64,000 nt of DNA from Nocardioides sambongensis (GCF_006494815.1 NZ_CP041091.1:1949001-2013000), one strand, 5' to 3'. Positions 1 to 11,425 are shown, counted from the stretch's first letter. Numbers and translations: made by a program. The notes: a model not told the origin generated them from the sequence alone.

Positions 1-2
1 CC

Positions 3-368
3 CGGCACCGGGCGCTGGTCGCCCTCGCCCACGACGAGGTCGTCGGGTTCGCGCTCACCGTGCCCGGCACGGACCCCGACGCCGATCCCGCCGTCGACGG
101 GGAGGTCGCCGAGTTCACCGTCGCCCCCGGACGCGTCGGTCAGGGCCACGGGTCGCGGCTGCTCCAGGCCTGCGCCGACACCCTCGCCGCGGACCGGTTC
201 ACCCGGGCGGTCTGCTGGGTCGACACCACCGACGACCCGCTGCGCACGTTCCTCACCAGCGCCGGCTGGGGGCCGGACGGCGCCAGCAGGGAGCTGGCCG
301 GCCAGGAAGGGACCAGCACCAGCACCGCGCAGGTGCGTCAGGTCCGGCTCCACACGGCGTTGTCGTGA
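3..368 (+). CDS. GNAT-family acetyltransferase, 5' end missing
   Basis: This is the C-terminal part of a protein whose start lies before the window; the frame is open from base 3. The readable part contains a GNAT core: a beta strand ending in VVGFALTV, then FTVAPGRVGQGHGSRLL, where the R-x-x-G-x-G/A type loop binds acetyl-CoA pyrophosphate, then a helix and the short DPLRTFLTSAGW segment typical of the family's last strand. The acceptor substrate cannot be told. Its stop codon overlaps the GTG start of the next gene, so it is probably translationally coupled to azlC. The family is fairly certain; the function is not. Confidence 0.8.
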   Translation, partial: RHRALVALAHDEVVGFALTVPGTDPDADPAVDGEVAEFTVAPGRVGQGHGSRLLQACADTLAADRFTRAVCWVDTTDDPLRTFLTSAGWGPDGASRELAGQEGTSTSTAQVRQVRLHTALS

Positions 369-1090
369 CACCGGCGGACGACGCGACCGGGGTCCCGGCC
401 GACGACGCGGCCGCCCGGCGCGCGGTGATCGGCGACAGCCTTGGCGTGGGCATCGCCACCGGCCTCTACGGGGTCAGCTTCGGTGCGGTCTCGGTGGCGT
501 CCGGGCTCAGCGTGCTGCAGACCTGCGCGCTCTCCCTGCTGATGTTCACCGGTGCGTCTCAGTTCGCGCTGGTCGGCGTCCTCGGCGCCGGCGGAGCCCC
601 GTTCGCGGGCACCGCGACCGCGCTCCTGCTGGGAGCCCGGAACACGCTCTACGGGCTGCGGATGGCTCCACTCCTCGGCTGGTCCGGTGGACGGCGAGCG
701 GCCGCGGCGCACATCCTGATCGACGAGTCCACGGCGATGGCGCTGGACCGTCCCAGCCGCGCGCTCACCCGGCTGGGCTTCCTCACCACCGGCATCAGCG
801 TCCTGGTCCTGTGGAACCTCTTCACCCTCCTCGGCGCTCTCGCCGGGACCACGCTCGGCGATCCACGCGACTACGGCCTCGACGCCGCGGTGGGCGCGGC
901 GTTCCTGGCGCTGGTGTGGCCGCGGCTGAAGGAGCCCGGGAACGCCCGCATCGGGCTCCTCGCCGCAGTGCTCGCGTTGGCCGTGGTGCCCTTCACCCCC
1001 GCCGGCCTCCCGGTGCTGCTGGCGGGCGGGGCGGCCGTGCTGATCGGGGTGCTGACGGGCGCCGGGCGGCCGAGCGAGGTCCGGCCGTGA
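365..1090 (+). CDS. azlC: AzlC-family branched-chain amino acid exporter, large subunit
   Basis: 241-residue multi-span membrane protein of the AzlC family. With AzlD it forms a two-component exporter for branched-chain amino acids and analogues. After a short charged N-terminus, the GIATGLYGVSFGAVSVASG segment and the MFTGASQFALVGV segment match the two most conserved AzlC blocks, and GARNTLYGLRM is a third. Hydrophobic spans then run to the end. The GTG start at 365 overlaps the stop of the upstream gene, and its own stop overlaps the GTG of azlD, so all three are probably one transcript. The transported substrate is inferred from the family only. Confidence 0.9.
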   Translation: MTPADDATGVPADDAAARRAVIGDSLGVGIATGLYGVSFGAVSVASGLSVLQTCALSLLMFTGASQFALVGVLGAGGAPFAGTATALLLGARNTLYGLRMAPLLGWSGGRRAAAAHILIDESTAMALDRPSRALTRLGFLTTGISVLVLWNLFTLLGALAGTTLGDPRDYGLDAAVGAAFLALVWPRLKEPGNARIGLLAAVLALAVVPFTPAGLPVLLAGGAAVLIGVLTGAGRPSEVRP

Positions 1091-1401
1091 TCTGGTGGGC
1101 CATCCTGGCGGCCTGCGCCGGCTGCTACGCGCTGAAGCTGGCCGGGCTCGCCGTCCCGGCGTCCGTGCTGGCGCGTCCGTGGGTGGCCCGGGTGGCCGAC
1201 CTGATCCCGGTGGCGCTGCTCTCGGCGCTGGTGGCCGTGCAGGTGATGGCTGGGACGGACGCGCAGGGCGACCAGGTCCTCGTCGTCGACGCACGCCTGG
1301 CCGGACTCGGCTGCGCGGTGGTGCTGCTGCTGGCCCGCGCACCGTTCCTGGTGGTCGTGGTGGGCTCCGCCGCGTTGGCCGCGCTGCTGCGGGCACTCTG
1401 A
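1087..1401 (+). CDS. azlD: AzlD-family small subunit of branched-chain amino acid exporter
   Basis: 104-residue protein with about three hydrophobic spans, of the length and pattern expected for AzlD (starting MIWWAILAACAGCYALKLAG and ending in a hydrophobic VVVVGSAALAALL helix). The GTG start at 1087 overlaps the TGA of azlC by the GTGA arrangement, giving strict coupling of the two subunits. A much longer open frame runs upstream of this start but it is only the out-of-frame reading of azlC. Partner and role follow from the adjacent AzlC. Confidence 0.88.
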   Translation: MIWWAILAACAGCYALKLAGLAVPASVLARPWVARVADLIPVALLSALVAVQVMAGTDAQGDQVLVVDARLAGLGCAVVLLLARAPFLVVVVGSAALAALLRAL

Positions 1402-1762
1402 CCTGCGCCGGACGGCGGAACAGCGATCGGCCCGCCCCGGAACCGGGGCCCGCGACGCCCCCATCAGCCGTCGCAGACCCCGGTCATGCCGCCGGTAGGC
1501 GGCGGCCCTTCCCGGCACTGCCTCCAGGAAGGAGTCGGGATCAGCCGGCCGCACCCGAGATGGCGGCCGCCCGATCCGCCGGTCACCCGGCGTCAGGACG
1601 ACCTTGCACCCGATCCGCGTGCTGGGGCCAGCGATGCGGCCCCGCAATTTCGTGCACTGCAACAAGTTGCGGGAACGACCGGCGACCGTCGCCGAGAGCC
1701 CGTCCGGGGCGTGCGCGAGCCGCAGCCTTCCTCGGCATCGGCGCCTCAGCGTGCCCCTGTGC
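1402..1762. other. gene-free gap between convergent azlD and dapB
   Basis: 361 bases with no credible gene on either strand. It contains a 6-bp GC stem (GCCGCC 1488-1493, GGCGGC 1498-1503, loop GGTA) that could terminate azlD transcripts. At 1652-1670 there is a TGCA-rich dyad: GTGCACTGCA followed by GCAAC-AA-GTTGC. The ten-base core GTGCACTGCA recurs in the other large convergent gap at 20761. Confidence 0.6.
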
Positions 1763-3172
<1,410 letters not shown>

Positions 3173-3234
3173 CCCACGAGTGGCCGGCGGCGACCCGGCG
3201 GGACCTGCGGCGCCCGCCGGGTCGCGGACGGTCG

Positions 3235-4982
3235 TCAGCCGTCCTCGCGCGGCTCCGCCGGCCCGGTGGCCCCGGCCCCGGCCCCGTCGCTGGCCCCGTC
3301 GGTGGTCTCGCCGACCGCCAGGACGTCGTTTTCCTGCAGCTCCCGGGCGACCTCGGCGGTGAGCCACCGGCGCTGACGGCGCACCCACGCCCGCTGCTCG
3401 GCCAGCAGTGCCTTGGCGGTGGAGATGGCCATCAGCACCATCACGATGCTGAACGGAAGAGCCAGCAGGATCGCCATCGTCTGGAGCGCCTCGAGCGGAT
3501 CCACGTCCGGATCCGACTTCTGGGCCTGGGTGCCGACGTAGAGCAGGACCGCGGCGATCGCGCCCTCCATCGTCGCCCAGAACGCACGGCTCCACACGGG
3601 CGGGTTCGGGTCGCCGCCGGAGGAGAGCATGTCCACCACGAACGAGCCGGAGTCCGAGCTCGTCACGAAGAAGACCACGATCAGGAAGATCGCGAGCACG
3701 CTGAGCACCGTGGCACCCGGCAGCAGGTCGAGCATCTGGAACAGCGCGGTGTTCGTGGAGACGCCGCTCTCGGGGTCGATCAGCCCGCCGTCCTCGAACA
3801 GCTCCTCGTAGAGGGCGGTGCCCCCCATCACCGAGAACCAGAGGAAGGTCACCAGGGTCGGCACCAGCAGCACACCCACGATGAACTCGCGGACGGTGCG
3901 ACCACGCGAGATCCGGGCGATGAAGACCCCGACGAAGGGTGCCCAGCTCATCCACCAGCCCCAGTAGAAAGTCGTCCAGCCACCCAGCCACTCCTTGCCG
4001 TCCTCCTGGAACGGGCGGGCGTTGAACGCCATCTGGAAGAAGTTCTGGACGTAGGAGCCGATCTGGGTGACGAAGTCGCTGAGGATGAAGACCGTCGGAC
4101 CCAGCACGAGCACGGTCACCATCAGGATGACGGCCGCGACCATGTTGATGTTCGACAACCACTTGATGCCCTTGTCCACGCCGGTGACCACGGAGGTCAG
4201 CGCGATCGCGGTGATCACGATGATCAGTCCGATCAGCAACCAGGTGCTGGGCTCGTCGACGGCGCCGAGGTAGCCCAGGCCGGCACCGATCTGGCTGACG
4301 CCGAGACCGAGGGAGGTGGCCACGCCGAAGAGCGTGCCGAGGACCGCGATCACGTCGATCACGTCCCCCAGAAGCCGCGGATCCGCTTGCCGAGCAGCGG
4401 CTCCAGTGCCCAGCGGATCGAGATCGGGTTGCCCCGCCGGTGTACCGAGTAGGCGATCGAGAGACCGACCACGACGTAGATCGCCCAGGCGTGCAGGCCC
4501 CAGTGCAGGAACGTCGTGTCCATCGCGGTCCGCGCCGCCTGGGCCGGGGTGTCCGCGGCGGAGCCGGGCGGCGGGCTCGCGTAGTGGTTCAACGGCTCGG
4601 CCACGCCCCAGAAGACGAGCCCGATGCCCATGCCGGCGGCGAAGAGCATCGCGAACCAGGAGCCCAGGCCGAACTCCGGGTCCTCGTCGTCCTTGCCGAG
4701 CACGAAGTCGCCCATCCGCGAGAACGCGATCCACAGGGAGAAGAAGACGCAGGCCGTGACGACCGCGATGTACCACCATCCGAGGTCCTCGACGACGGTG
4801 GAGTTGGCCTTCCCGATCCACTCCCCCATCTGCTTCGGAGCCGCGGCGGTGAGCACCACGAAGAGCAGCAGGAGCCCGGCCGCCGGGATGAACACCCGCG
4901 GCGCCGCGATCAGGCGACCACTCCTGGTGGGAGGCATCCGCTCCTCGGGCGCCTCGACCTCGTCCGAGCGGTTCGCAGCCAT
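3235..4982 (-). CDS. BCCT-family betaine/choline/carnitine transporter, frameshifted
   Basis: Secondary transporter of the betaine-choline-carnitine family, usually importing compatible solutes with sodium. The N-terminal half has the GMGIGLVFWGVAEP block that forms the unwound helix at the ion and substrate site, followed by THFLHWGLHAW-like TTFLHWGLHAWAIY. The reading frame breaks after KRIRGFWG and resumes as DVIDVIAVLGTLFGVATSLG; a C5 run at 4365-4369 is one base short. Restored length is about 582 residues with some 12 spans, normal for the family, and a charged cytoplasmic tail. GAGGAGAGGT directly precedes the ATG. A 9-bp inverted repeat lies just upstream. The exact solute is not predictable. 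Confidence 0.9.
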
Positions 4983-5000
4983 ACCTCTCCTCTGTTCGGA

Positions 5001-5040
5001 TGTGCACCGGCACTACGCCGCATCACGTTATCGGTGCACA
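5001..5040. promoter_or_regulatory. 9-bp inverted repeat upstream of BCCT transporter
   Basis: TGTGCACCG (5001-5009) and its exact complement CGGTGCACA (5032-5040) are separated by 22 bases, two helical turns. The site lies 19-58 bases before the transporter start and after the M16 gene stop. A two-site operator is the simplest reading; a weak terminator is the alternative. Confidence 0.45.
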
Positions 5041-5096
5041 CGCCACCACGCACATCGCTCGACGGGCGGGCATCGACGGCAGGGCTGGATACGGAT

Positions 5097-6494
5097 CTAG
5101 GAGGGGCCGACGACCGCGAGCAGCTCCGGTCCGCTGAGCACCGCGGCGGCGACCGCGCGGACATCGTCCAGGGTGACCGCCTCGATCCGCGCCAGCACCT
5201 CGTCGATGCCGAGCGTCTCGGTGTGCACCAGCTCGCCCTTGCCCAGCCGCATCATCCGGGCGCCGGAGTCCTCCAGGCCCAACGCCATGCCACCGCGCAG
5301 CTGGCCCTTGCCACGCGCCAGCTCCTCGGCGCTGATGCCCTGCTCGGCCAGCCGCGCCAGCTCGCCCCGCACCACCGCGAGCACCTGCTCGGTCCGCTCG
5401 GGCAGGCAGCCGACGGCCACGCCGACCAGCCCGGAGTCGGAGTAGTGCATGGCGAAGGAGTAGACCGAGTAGGCGAGGCCGCGGACCTCACGGACCTCCT
5501 GGAAGAGGCGGCTGGAGGTGCCGCCGCCGAGCACCGTGTTGAGCACGCCGAGCGCGAACCTGCTGTCGTCCTCGCGGGCGGGCCCCTCGGTGCCGAGCAC
5601 CAGGTTGACCTGCTCGAACGGCCGCGACACCGAGGCCGAACCGGAGGCGATCCGGGGCCGCTTGACCAGCAGCCGCGGCGGCCGCGGCGCGGCGCGGCCA
5701 CTCAGGAATCCGTTGCGGCCGAAGGCGGTGCGCACCGCGGCCACCACCTCGGTGTGGTCGACGGCGCCCGCGACCGAGACCACGACGTTGTCCGGGGTGT
5801 AGTGACGGCGGTGGAACCGGCGGACCTGGTCACGGTTCATCGCGGAGATGGACTCGACCGTGCCGGCGATCGGCCGGCCCAGCGCCGAGGTCTCGCCCCA
5901 GGCCAAGGCGGCGAAGAGGTTCTGTACGACGTCGTCGGGGTCGTCCTCGTGCATCGCGATCTCGTCCAGGATCACGTCGCGCTCCGCCTCGACGTCGCCC
6001 GCCGCGATCACCGAGTCGGTGATCATGTCGCCGAGCACGTCGACGGCGAGCGGCAGGTCCTCACCCAGCACCCGGGCGTGGAAGCAGGTGTACTCCTTGG
6101 CGGTGAACGCGTTGAACTCTCCGCCCACGGCGTCGAGCGCGATCGAGATGTCGAACGCGGAGCGCTCACGGGTGCCCTTGAACAGCAGGTGCTCGAGGAA
6201 GTGGCTGGCGCCGTGCGTGCTGGCCCGTTCGTCGCGGGAGCCGACCCCGATCCACACGCCGATCGAGGCGGACCGGGCACCGGCCATCTCTTCGGTGACC
6301 ACGCGCAGGCCGGACGGCAGCACGGTGCGGCGCACCTGGGAGGTGATCCGGTCCTGGGAGTCCCGGACCGTCTCCAGGGTCCTGGTGGTGGCACGCGAGG
6401 CCGACCGTGCGCCGGGCTCGCCGGCGGGCCGCTCGGGGAAGGCCGACGGCCGGTCAGCGTGGTGCTGACCGGCCGTCGTGGGAGCTGAGCTCAC
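5097..6494 (-). CDS. M16-family zinc metallopeptidase (processing-peptidase type)
   Basis: 465-residue insulinase/mitochondrial-processing-peptidase-like protein. The inverted zinc motif HFLEH is present in ASHFLEHLLFKGT, with the downstream glutamate region ERDVILDEIAMHEDDP. The C-terminal half carries the inactive M16 domain including GLAYSVYSFAMHYSD, the conserved RGLAYS-like block. Members next to pnp are universal in actinobacteria but their substrates are poorly known. The GTG start lies seven bases beyond the pnp stop, so the two are co-transcribed. The first 50 residues are low-complexity and the true start may be further in. Confidence 0.9.
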   Translation of the reverse strand: MSSAPTTAGQHHADRPSAFPERPAGEPGARSASRATTRTLETVRDSQDRITSQVRRTVLPSGLRVVTEEMAGARSASIGVWIGVGSRDERASTHGASHFLEHLLFKGTRERSAFDISIALDAVGGEFNAFTAKEYTCFHARVLGEDLPLAVDVLGDMITDSVIAAGDVEAERDVILDEIAMHEDDPDDVVQNLFAALAWGETSALGRPIAGTVESISAMNRDQVRRFHRRHYTPDNVVVSVAGAVDHTEVVAAVRTAFGRNGFLSGRAAPRPPRLLVKRPRIASGSASVSRPFEQVNLVLGTEGPAREDDSRFALGVLNTVLGGGTSSRLFQEVREVRGLAYSVYSFAMHYSDSGLVGVAVGCLPERTEQVLAVVRGELARLAEQGISAEELARGKGQLRGGMALGLEDSGARMMRLGKGELVHTETLGIDEVLARIEAVTLDDVRAVAAAVLSGPELLAVVGPS

Positions 6495-6501
6495 GAATGG
6501 A

Positions 6502-8727
6502 TCACGCCTCGGTGTCGGTGGCGTCCTCGTCGGCGGAACCCTCCGACTCCTCCACCACGGGGACCAGGGACAGCTTGCCCCGGTCGTCGATCTCCGCGAT
6601 CTCGACCTGGAGCTTCTGACCGACGGAGACCACGTCGTCGACGTTCTCCACGCGCTTGCCGCCGGCGAGGGCGCGGAGCTTGCTGATGTGCAGCAGCCCG
6701 TCCTTGCCCGGCATCAGCGCGACGAAGGCACCGAAGTTGGTGGTCTTGACGACGGTGCCGAGGTAGCGCTCGCCGACCTCCGGCATGGTCGGGTTCGCGA
6801 TCGCGTTGATCGCGGACCGGGCGGCCTCCGCGGCCTCGCCGTTGGTGGCACCGATGTAGACGGTGCCGTCGTCCTCGATGGAGACGTTGGCGCCGGTGTC
6901 GTCCTGGATCTGGTTGATCACCTTGCCCTTGGGCCCGATCACCTCGCCGATCTTGTCCACCGGAACCTTGACGGTGATGATCCGCGGCGCGTGGATCGAC
7001 ATCTCCTCGGGAGTGTCGATCGCCTCGCCCATCACGTCCAGGATCGCCAGGCGGGCGTCCTTGGCCTGGTTCAGCGCCTGGGCGAGGACCTCGGCCGGGA
7101 TGCCGTCGAGCTTGGTGTCCAGCTGCAGCGCCGTGACGAACTCACGGGTGCCGGCGACCTTGAAGTCCATGTCGCCGAACGCGTCCTCGGCGCCGAGGAT
7201 GTCGGTCAGGGCGACGTACTGCGTGGAGCCGTCGATCTCGCCCGAGACCAGACCCATCGCGATGCCGGCCACCGGGGCCTTCAGCGGCACACCGGCCTGC
7301 AGCAGCGACAGCGTGGAGGCGCAGACCGAGCCCATCGAGGTGGAGCCGTTGGAGCCCATCGCCTCGGAGAGCTGGCGGATCGCGTAGGGGAACTGCTCGC
7401 GGTCGGGCAGCACGGGCAGCAGCGCGCGGCGGGCCAGCGCACCGTGGCCGACCTCACGACGCTTCGGCGAGCCGACGCGGCCGGTCTCACCGGTGGAGAA
7501 CGGCGGGAAGATGTACTTGTGCATGTAGCGACGCGACGTCTCCGGGGAGAGCGTGTCGAGCTGCTGCTCCATCTTCAGCATGTCCAGCGTGGTGACGCCC
7601 AGGATCTGGGTCTCGCCACGCTCGAAGAGCGCGGAGCCGTGCACCCGCGGGATCACGCCGACCTCGGCGTGCAGCGGGCGGATGTCGGCGAGGCCGCGGC
7701 CGTCGATGCGGATCTTGTCGCGCAGGATGCTCTCCCGGACGACCGCCTTGTTGACCGAGCGGAAGGCCGCGCCGATCTCCTTCTCGCGGCCGGCGAACTG
7801 CTCCTCGAGGTGCCCGAGGACGCGGTCCTTGAGCTCGTCGGTGCGGTCCTGGCGCTCCTGCTTGTCCGCGATCTTCATCGCGGCGGCGAGGTCGCCCTTC
7901 ACGTGCGCCTCGACGGCGTCGAAGACGTCGTCCTCGTAGTCGAGGAAGACCGGGAACTCCTGGACCGGCTTGGCGGCCACGTTCGCGATCTCGACCTGCG
8001 CCTCGACGAGCTGCTTGATGAACGGCTTGGCGGCCTCGAGACCGCCGGCCACGACCTCCTCGGTCGGCGCCTGGGCGCCGCCGCGGACGAGCTCGATGGT
8101 CTCCTCGGTCGCCTCGGCCTCGACCATCATGATGGCGACGTCACCGGTCTCGGTGACCCGACCGGCCACGACCATGTCGAAGACGGCGCCCTCGAGCTGG
8201 CTGTGCGAGGGGAAGGCGACCCACTGGCCGTCGATGAGGGCGACGCGCACGCCGCCGACCGGGCCGCTGAAGGGCAGGCCGGAGAGCTGGGTCGACAGCG
8301 AGGCGGCGTTGATCGCCAGCACGTCGTAGGGGGTGTCCGGGTTGAGCGCCATCACGGTGATGACGACCTGGACCTCGTTGCGCAGACCCTTCTTGAAGGT
8401 CGGGCGCAGCGGACGGTCGATCAGGCGGCAGGCGAGGATCGCCTCCTCGCCGGGGCGACCCTCGGACCGGAAGAACGACCCGGGGATCCGGCCCGCGGCG
8501 TACATCCGCTCCTCCACGTCGATGGTGAGCGGGAAGAAGTCGAAGTGGTCCTTGGGGTGCTTCCCGGCGGTGGTCGCCGAGAGCAGCATGGTGTCGTCGT
8601 CGAGGTAGGCGGTCACCGAGCCGGCGGCCTGCCGGGCGAGCAGCCCGGTCTCGAACTTGACGGTACGGGTGCCGAACTTCCCGTTGTCGATAACGGTCTC
8701 GACGGCGGAGATGACGGGTTCAGTCAA
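6502..8727 (-). CDS. pnp: polyribonucleotide nucleotidyltransferase (PNPase)
   Basis: 741-residue PNPase, the phosphorolytic 3'-5' exoribonuclease of the RNA degradosome; in actinobacteria it also makes 3' tails. Two RNase PH-like domains are visible (first with [20 protein letters not shown], second with [14 protein letters not shown] and [16 protein letters not shown]), separated by the helical domain. They are followed by the KH domain ([12 protein letters not shown]) and the S1 domain ([13 protein letters not shown]). The frame is intact. The start is a TTG preceded by AGAGAA. It follows rpsO in the same direction, with two hairpins in the spacer, as in many bacteria where this mRNA is autoregulated. 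Confidence 0.97.
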   Translation of the reverse strand: MTEPVISAVETVIDNGKFGTRTVKFETGLLARQAAGSVTAYLDDDTMLLSATTAGKHPKDHFDFFPLTIDVEERMYAAGRIPGSFFRSEGRPGEEAILACRLIDRPLRPTFKKGLRNEVQVVITVMALNPDTPYDVLAINAASLSTQLSGLPFSGPVGGVRVALIDGQWVAFPSHSQLEGAVFDMVVAGRVTETGDVAIMMVEAEATEETIELVRGGAQAPTEEVVAGGLEAAKPFIKQLVEAQVEIANVAAKPVQEFPVFLDYEDDVFDAVEAHVKGDLAAAMKIADKQERQDRTDELKDRVLGHLEEQFAGREKEIGAAFRSVNKAVVRESILRDKIRIDGRGLADIRPLHAEVGVIPRVHGSALFERGETQILGVTTLDMLKMEQQLDTLSPETSRRYMHKYIFPPFSTGETGRVGSPKRREVGHGALARRALLPVLPDREQFPYAIRQLSEAMGSNGSTSMGSVCASTLSLLQAGVPLKAPVAGIAMGLVSGEIDGSTQYVALTDILGAEDAFGDMDFKVAGTREFVTALQLDTKLDGIPAEVLAQALNQAKDARLAILDVMGEAIDTPEEMSIHAPRIITVKVPVDKIGEVIGPKGKVINQIQDDTGANVSIEDDGTVYIGATNGEAAEAARSAINAIANPTMPEVGERYLGTVVKTTNFGAFVALMPGKDGLLHISKLRALAGGKRVENVDDVVSVGQKLQVEIAEIDDRGKLSLVPVVEESEGSADEDATDTEA

Positions 8728-8822
8728 AGTGTTCTCTTATTCGTGCGGTGCGGGACGCGTTGCCCCGCGATGAATTGGACTTGATGTCGCCGCCCACGGT
8801 ACCGACTCACCAGGGAAATGCA

Positions 8823-8853
8823 GAACGGGCGCCCTCGATGAGGGCACCCGTTC
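8823..8853 (-). terminator. strong hairpin in the rpsO-pnp spacer
   Basis: GAACGGG (8823-8829) pairs with CCCGTTC (8847-8853), and GCCCTC (8831-8836) with GAGGGC (8840-8845), around a 3-base loop, with one C/A mismatch. In the direction of rpsO to pnp it is followed by a mildly T-rich stretch. It may be a partial terminator or an RNase processing site. Confidence 0.65.
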
Positions 8854-8929
8854 GTGGAATCCGATGCGTACGCCGTGCTCCTGCGCGTGTGGCCGCAAGG
8901 CGGCGGGCCGAAGGCGGCCGTCAAGCGAA

Positions 8930-8948
8930 GCGGGCCGTCGAGGCCCGC
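8930..8948 (-). terminator. second hairpin downstream of rpsO
   Basis: GCGGGCC (8930-8936) and GGCCCGC (8942-8948) form a 7-bp stem with loop GTCGA, 43 bases after the rpsO stop. It lacks a T tract, as many actinobacterial terminators do. Confidence 0.45.
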
Positions 8949-8991
8949 CAACGCCGCGGACGCTCCGCAGGAGTGCGGCGAACGCGTCGGA

Positions 8992-9267
8992 TCAGCGGCG
9001 CAGGCCGAGCCGCTCGACAATCGAGCGGTAGCGCTCGATCTCGGTCTTCTTCAGGTAGTTGAGCAGACGACGACGCTGACCGACCAGCAGCAGGAGGCCG
9101 CGGCGGCTGTGGTGGTCGTGCTTGTGCTGCTTGAGGTGCTCGGTCAGGTGGCCGATGCGGTGGCTCAGCAGCGCGATCTGCACCTCCGGCGAACCGGTGT
9201 CGCCCTCGGTGGTGGCGTACTCGGCGATGATCTTCTTCTTGGTCTCAGCGTCGGTACCGATAGCCAT
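8992..9267 (-). CDS. rpsO: 30S ribosomal protein S15
   Basis: 91-residue S15, which binds 16S rRNA early in assembly of the small-subunit platform. The sequence matches along its length, with diagnostic [17 protein letters not shown] and [23 protein letters not shown] blocks, whose H and R residues contact rRNA. The ATG is preceded by AGAAGGGG at ideal spacing. A short stem (GCTCCAG/CTGGAGC, 9313-9335) lies in its 5' leader, where S15 often controls its own translation in other bacteria. First gene of the rpsO-pnp-M16 unit. Confidence 0.98.
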   Translation of the reverse strand: MAIGTDAETKKKIIAEYATTEGDTGSPEVQIALLSHRIGHLTEHLKQHKHDHHSRRGLLLLVGQRRRLLNYLKKTEIERYRSIVERLGLRR

Positions 9268-9312
9268 GGGAACCCCTTCTCGCCCTCACGGGCACAGTGC
9301 TCGTTGCGCGGC

Positions 9313-9335
9313 GCTCCAGCCTGGAATCCTGGAGC
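9313..9335 (-). promoter_or_regulatory. candidate rpsO leader hairpin
   Basis: GCTCCAG (9313-9319) pairs with CTGGAGC (9329-9335) with a 9-base loop, 46 bases before the rpsO ATG. S15 is known to bind leader RNA structures; whether this one is such a site is inference. Confidence 0.3.
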
Positions 9336-9441
9336 TCTCTTTGTCCGCGGCCGTTCTGACGGCAACCGAACAAGGCTAACAGCGCGGCCGGAGCCTCTCC
9401 CAATCCGCGCGGCGCTCGTGGCCGGGACGGTCGACCACCGA

Positions 9442-10487
9442 TCAGCCGCCGCTCGGCGAGGACCGGTCGCCGCGGTCCACCAGCCACCGGTAGGCCACCC
9501 GAGCACTGACCGCACGCTCCAGCTCGCGGGTCACGGTGGTGAAGAACTCCTGGCGGTAGAGGTCGTCGGTGATCGCGTAGACGGTGAAGTAGAGGCCGCT
9601 GAACGCCGCGAGGAAGACCGAGACCCGCACCAGCTCCAGGCTCAGCCGCCCGCCGAGCGCCTCACCCCACGGCGTGCCGACCGGGTGCACCGCCCCTGGG
9701 TCCACGACTCGACCACGTCGGGACTGATCGCGACGACGCCGAAGACGATGAAGAAGGCGAAGACGGCCAGCGACAGCAACAGCACCTGCAGGGCCTGGGC
9801 GACCAGCAGCACCAGCAGCAGATTCGCCTTCTGCAGGCCGTTGACCTCCGCCACGACGATGGCTTCCCCGGAGCGCGCCGCCAGCTCCGTGGCCGCCGGC
9901 TCCAGCGGCGTGCCCGAGCACGCGGCGACCAACCGGGCCCCGTCGACCGAACGATCGACCTTGCCGAGCTCCTCGGGCAGCCGGGTCAGCAGGAAGCCCA
10001 CGGCGATGCCGGCGAAGAGCAGCACGATCACCCAGAGAACACCGCCGTCGAGGCCGGCGGCGACCTGCCAGACCTCGGCGTTGATGAACAGGAAGGTCAC
10101 GAAGAGCAGCAGCAGCGGCAGCGCCCGGGTGATCAGGGGCAGCAGCAGGCCGAGCGACCCGAACGTGCGCCGCACCGCCCAGGTCAGGATCAGCCAGGCT
10201 CGCAGCGTGGCCACCGCGTAGCCGGCCGCGACCAGGCCCAGGGTGGTCATCGCGGCCGCCAGGCCGGTGGCGGTCGTGCCCAGCACACCGACCGTGACGC
10301 CGACCAGCAGGCCGAGCACCATCCCGACAGCGAGCAGGACCAGCAGGCGCCCGCGTCGCAGGCCCCGCACGACGGCGTCGCGGTGCCGGTCCACGAAGTA
10401 GGGCAGGCCGTGGGCCACGAACCACGCCTCGCACGCGGCCCGGGTCGCGGGACCACCGGCGGCCGCGCCCGCTGGGGTCCGGCTCAT
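9442..10487 (-). CDS. integral membrane protein of unknown function, frameshifted
   Basis: Reconstructed protein of about 348 residues with seven or so hydrophobic segments, for example LLVLLAVGMVLGLLVGVTV, LLLLFVTFLFINAEVW and LLVLLVAQALQVLLLSLAV. I do not recognise a catalytic motif. A soluble loop between the spans contains an acidic/basic LPEELGKVDRSVDGARLV stretch. The frame breaks after VVESWTQG and resumes as AVHPVGTPWGEAL; the C4 run at 9693-9696 is one base short. Its ATG overlaps the ribF stop by four bases (ATGA), so it is translated from the ribF message. Similar membrane proteins are common in actinobacteria; the role is unknown. Confidence 0.75.
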
Positions 10488-11413
10488 CCGAGGAGCGTGC
10501 GGGTGCGTCGTACGTCGTCGGCCATCGCGGCCAGCAGCTCGTCCAGACCCTCGAACCGGTGCATCCCGCGGATCCAGGAGACGAAGCTGATCTCCACCGG
10601 CACTCCGTAGAGGTCGAGGTCGTCGCGGTCGAGCACGTAGGCCTCGACGCGCCGCTCCCGCTCTCCGGCGAAGGTGGGGTTGGTGCCGACGCTGATCGCC
10701 GCGGGCAGGGCCGGTTCGCCGGGTACGTCGAGGCGGCGCAGCCAGCCCGCGTAGACCCCGTCGGCCGGGGCGGCCACGCCCCCGGTGGGCACGTTGGCCG
10801 TCGGGTAGCCCAGGTCGCGGCCGCGCTGGTCACCGCGGACCACCGAGCCGCTCACGACGTGGGGACGGCCCAGCGCCTCGGTCGCCGCCGCCACATCACC
10901 GGCGGCGAGACGCTCGCGCACGTAGGTGGAGCTCCAGACGTCGCCGTGCGCGCCGTCGAGGTCGATCCCCTCCACGGCGAAGCGTCCGTCGGCACGCAGC
11001 GTCTCCACGTCGCCGGCGGCCTTGTGCCCGAAGCGGAAGTTGGCACCCACCACGACCACGCGCGCGTCGAGACCGTGGACCAGGACCCGCTCGATGAACT
11101 GGGCCGGCGACCACGACGCCAGCTCGCGACCGAACTGCAGCACCAGGACGTCGTCGACCCCGGCCTCCTGCAGCAGCCGGGCCCGGCGGTCCAGGTCGGT
11201 CAGCCGGACCGGCGCGAGGTCGGGGCGCACCACGGCCAGCGGGTGCGGGTCGAAGGTGACCGCGACCAGACGCAGACCGTCCCGGTCGGCCAGTCCGCGC
11301 GCGGTCTCGACCACGTGCTGGTGACCGAGATGCACGCCGTCGAAATTGCCGATGATCGCGGCGGTCGGCCCCAGATCCGTGGGGATCTCCTCCAGGGAAC
11401 GCCAGATGTGCAC
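10484..11413 (-). CDS. ribF: bifunctional riboflavin kinase / FAD synthetase
   Basis: 309 residues in the usual two domains. The N-terminal nucleotidyltransferase (FAD synthetase) has IIGNFDGVHLGHQHVV with the HxGH-like motif, VTFDPHPLAVVRP, and later WSSTYVRERL. The C-terminal flavokinase domain has GRDLGYPTANV, the PTAN magnesium/ATP motif, and the EAYVLDRDDLDLYG block with the catalytic acidic residue. It converts riboflavin to FMN and FAD. The GTG start is six bases after a TAGAGT box, so the transcript is probably leaderless. The membrane protein gene overlaps its 3' end; truB lies upstream. Confidence 0.96.
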   Translation of the reverse strand: MHIWRSLEEIPTDLGPTAAIIGNFDGVHLGHQHVVETARGLADRDGLRLVAVTFDPHPLAVVRPDLAPVRLTDLDRRARLLQEAGVDDVLVLQFGRELASWSPAQFIERVLVHGLDARVVVVGANFRFGHKAAGDVETLRADGRFAVEGIDLDGAHGDVWSSTYVRERLAAGDVAAATEALGRPHVVSGSVVRGDQRGRDLGYPTANVPTGGVAAPADGVYAGWLRRLDVPGEPALPAAISVGTNPTFAGERERRVEAYVLDRDDLDLYGVPVEISFVSWIRGMHRFEGLDELLAAMADDVRRTRTLLG

Positions 11414-11419
11414 GCGCAG

Positions 11420-11425
11420 ACTCTA
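11420..11425 (-). promoter_or_regulatory. -10 box of leaderless ribF promoter
   Basis: TAGAGT on the minus strand six bases before the ribF GTG, with no ribosome site between. It implies ribF can be transcribed separately from truB. Confidence 0.5.

Noticed and set aside
6502..8727. Suspected frameshift in pnp near the second RNase PH domain
   Set aside because: The reading [18 protein letters not shown] through EQFPYAIRQ is the normal family sequence; the frame is continuous.
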